Below, piece after piece: positions 53,480 through 54,843 of a stretch of DNA of 54,843 bases. Every line of letters starts with the position of its first letter. The first letter of the stretch is position 1. Source of the stretch: Cryoendolithus antarcticus (taxonomy: Eukaryota > Ascomycota > Dothideomycetes > Cladosporiales > Cladosporiaceae). Location of the stretch: contig NAJO01000094.1 of the NCBI GenBank assembly GCA_002077065.1, positions 1-54,843 on the forward strand, given 5' to 3'. Under the pieces are notes generated by a model. That model saw only the letters and a program-made list of their open reading frames with translations, did not search any database and was not told where the DNA came from. Both the position numbers and the translations under genes were made by a program.

Positions 53480-54843
53480 CTACTTGCCGACGCAAAACTT
53501 TTCGAATACAACTCCCAGCACATCCTCCACATCGCCTGCTTCCCCTTTGCCTGTGATGTTCGCAAGCGCATTTGCGGCACCCCGTAGATGTTCAGCGGCG
53601 AGTACGACATCTCCATCTCCGCCATCGTCGCCATTGCGTTCACCTACGTCTTCACTGACTAGCTCTGTGTACAGATCCAAATGCTCAACACACTCATCAA
53701 GTAGCAATCGGTGCCGCTCGGTGGCGCCGAGTGACTCCTGCCAGGCTGAAGGATCACTCTGATCGCCATCTGGAGACGTGGCTGAGGTAAGGGTCTCGAA
53801 AGTGCTGATGAGACCACGAAGGAACGATTGGACCGTATTCCGATTCGTTGGGCCTGCACCGGACTCAGTGCGTAAAGTAGGTCCGTCATTCACGCAGGAT
53901 AGCATATGTATCTGGTTACGCTGCAGACCAGGTAACGCATACAGCGTGTCAGTGATCGCAAGTTCGGCTGCAGCTTCATCGGTAGCGAGATCCAGCTTGT
54001 TGATCACTACGAGGATGCCTCTGCCAGCCTGTATAAGTCGGATAGCAGTCTGCATCACCTCGTTGTCGAAGTGCACGGCCGTATGCCCATCACTGGTAGC
54101 CTTGAAGTCCAGAACGACGATCACAACATCGCTCTCTCCAGCCCTCGCCTTCGCTCGCTTCATGCCCTCTCGCTCAACAGCGCCAATGTCTTGGGAGACA
54201 GATCCAGGATCTGCAAGGGCAGCCGATCTTCGTCGAAGCCCAGCAGTATCACCAAGTCGGCAGAGGTAGCCTCCAATGTCGATGCTGATCTCAATGACAT
54301 CCCTTGTCGTACCAGCCTCCTCACTCACGATCGCTGCTTCCCGTCCCACAATTCGATTGAGCAGTGAGCTCTTCCCGGCATTGGGCGCACCTAGTAGAGC
54401 TAGACTGATCCCGTTCCTGAGTAGCTCGCCTTTGACTGCATTATCACGATGAGCTCGTAAGCCTGCCTTCAGCACGTCGACTTGCGCTGAGACAGATTGG
54501 AGAAGCTCACTGATGCTCTCGTCGAAATGCTGATCCTCGCTGAAGTCTATCAGAGCTTCGAGCTCACCTCGCGCGTAGAGAAGCTGTTGTCGCCATTCTT
54601 CGTACCGCTCAGCCAGTGCACCGCTGGTCCCACGAACAGACAGGCGACGCTGTTGCTCGGTCGTCGCGCTCAGTACATCGCCTAGTGCTTCGACTTGTGT
54701 AAGATCCAGGCGATCGTTCAGAAACGCGCGGCGGGTGAACTCGCCGGGCTCAGCGTAGCGAATAGTCGTACCAGTCAGAGCGGTACAGCGCGAGATGGCT
54801 GCCAGAACGGCCTTGACGACTGCAATGCCGCCATGGAGGTGGA
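53480..54843 (-). CDS. MSS1: Mitochondrial tRNA-modification GTPase Mss1 (MnmE/TrmE), C-terminal part
   Basis: The frame is open from the right edge to the stop at 53480-53482, giving about 453 residues of the C-terminal part. The N-terminal folate-binding region is partly cut off; HLHGGIAVVKAVLAAI and EPGEFTRRAFLNDRLDLTQV, typical of MnmE, lie at the edge. The G domain follows: LLGAPNAGKSSLLNRIVGRE (G1), EEAGTTRDVIE (G2), LGDTAGLRRRS (G3) and VINKLDLA (G4). The protein ends FEKFCVGK, the conserved CxGK used in wobble-uridine modification. MnmE/Mss1 with Mto1 makes the taurine- or carboxymethylaminomethyl-uridine of mitochondrial tRNAs. The stretch after G4 contains a longer insert than in bacteria. 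The true start lies beyond the window. Confidence 0.95.
   Translation of the reverse strand, partial: HLHGGIAVVKAVLAAISRCTALTGTTIRYAEPGEFTRRAFLNDRLDLTQVEALGDVLSATTEQQRRLSVRGTSGALAERYEEWRQQLLYARGELEALIDFSEDQHFDESISELLQSVSAQVDVLKAGLRAHRDNAVKGELLRNGISLALLGAPNAGKSSLLNRIVGREAAIVSEEAGTTRDVIEISIDIGGYLCRLGDTAGLRRRSAALADPGSVSQDIGAVEREGMKRAKARAGESDVVIVVLDFKATSDGHTAVHFDNEVMQTAIRLIQAGRGILVVINKLDLATDEAAAELAITDTLYALPGLQRNQIHMLSCVNDGPTLRTESGAGPTNRNTVQSFLRGLISTFETLTSATSPDGDQSDPSAWQESLGATERHRLLLDECVEHLDLYTELVSEDVGERNGDDGGDGDVVLAAEHLRGAANALANITGKGEAGDVEDVLGVVFEKFCVGK

Overview
The window is nuclear DNA of a filamentous ascomycete. The genes are GC-rich and carry short introns (about 48-136 nt) with GT..AG ends and CTAAC/CTGAC-like branch sites close to the acceptor. 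Nearly all encode conserved fungal housekeeping proteins. Gene style (a SAE2/CtIP homologue with a PPGYW..PSTQE tail, a PTS1-bearing acyl-CoA ligase, a fungal SLATT protein) and one AT-rich, RIP-like relic suggest Pezizomycotina, most likely Dothideomycetes. That last step is inference. No prokaryotic operons, CRISPR arrays, rRNA genes or convincing tRNA genes were seen.

Layout, left to right: an RS/RD-rich protein running off the left edge (-); U2 snRNP SF3b subunit CUS1/SF3B2 (-); a secreted arylsulfotransferase-like protein (-); a seven-zinc-knuckle CNBP/Gis2 protein (-); an F-box protein (-); a small secreted I9-type protease-inhibitor-like protein (+); a gene-poor 2.1 kb stretch; an SREBP-like bHLH factor (+); SAE2/CtIP (-); PCF11 (+); an epoxide hydrolase (+); proteasome chaperone PAC3 (+); SLD7 (+); dolichyl-diphosphatase CAX4 (-); RBR ubiquitin ligase ITT1 (+); TDA3-like FAD oxidoreductase (+); RNase H2A (-); complex I 78 kDa subunit (-); a fungal SLATT membrane protein (+); ORC5 (-); TAD3 (+); QCR10 (-); TRAPPII subunit TRS130 (+); MET17/cysD (+); peroxisomal acyl-CoA ligase (+); a RIP-like AT-rich island; class II histone deacetylase HDA1 (+); and mitochondrial GTPase MSS1 running off the right edge (-).

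The genes do not form a pathway cluster. DNA replication and repair is well represented (SAE2, SLD7, RNH201, ORC5), as are mRNA processing (RS protein, CUS1, PCF11) and mitochondrial function (complex I 78 kDa, QCR10, MSS1, possibly TDA3). Several neighbours are divergent and probably share promoters (SAE2/PCF11, CAX4/ITT1, complex I/SLATT, ORC5/TAD3, QCR10/TRS130).

Most introns were placed by hand. Where a gene is complete, the exon lengths sum to a multiple of three with the protein family conserved across the joins. Ambiguous splice sites (ITT1, HDA1) and ambiguous starts (RNH201, TAD3, TDA3, SAE2) are flagged. No clearly new multi-gene system was found. The least understood items are the SLATT protein, the secreted I9-like protein, the F-box protein and the RIP island.
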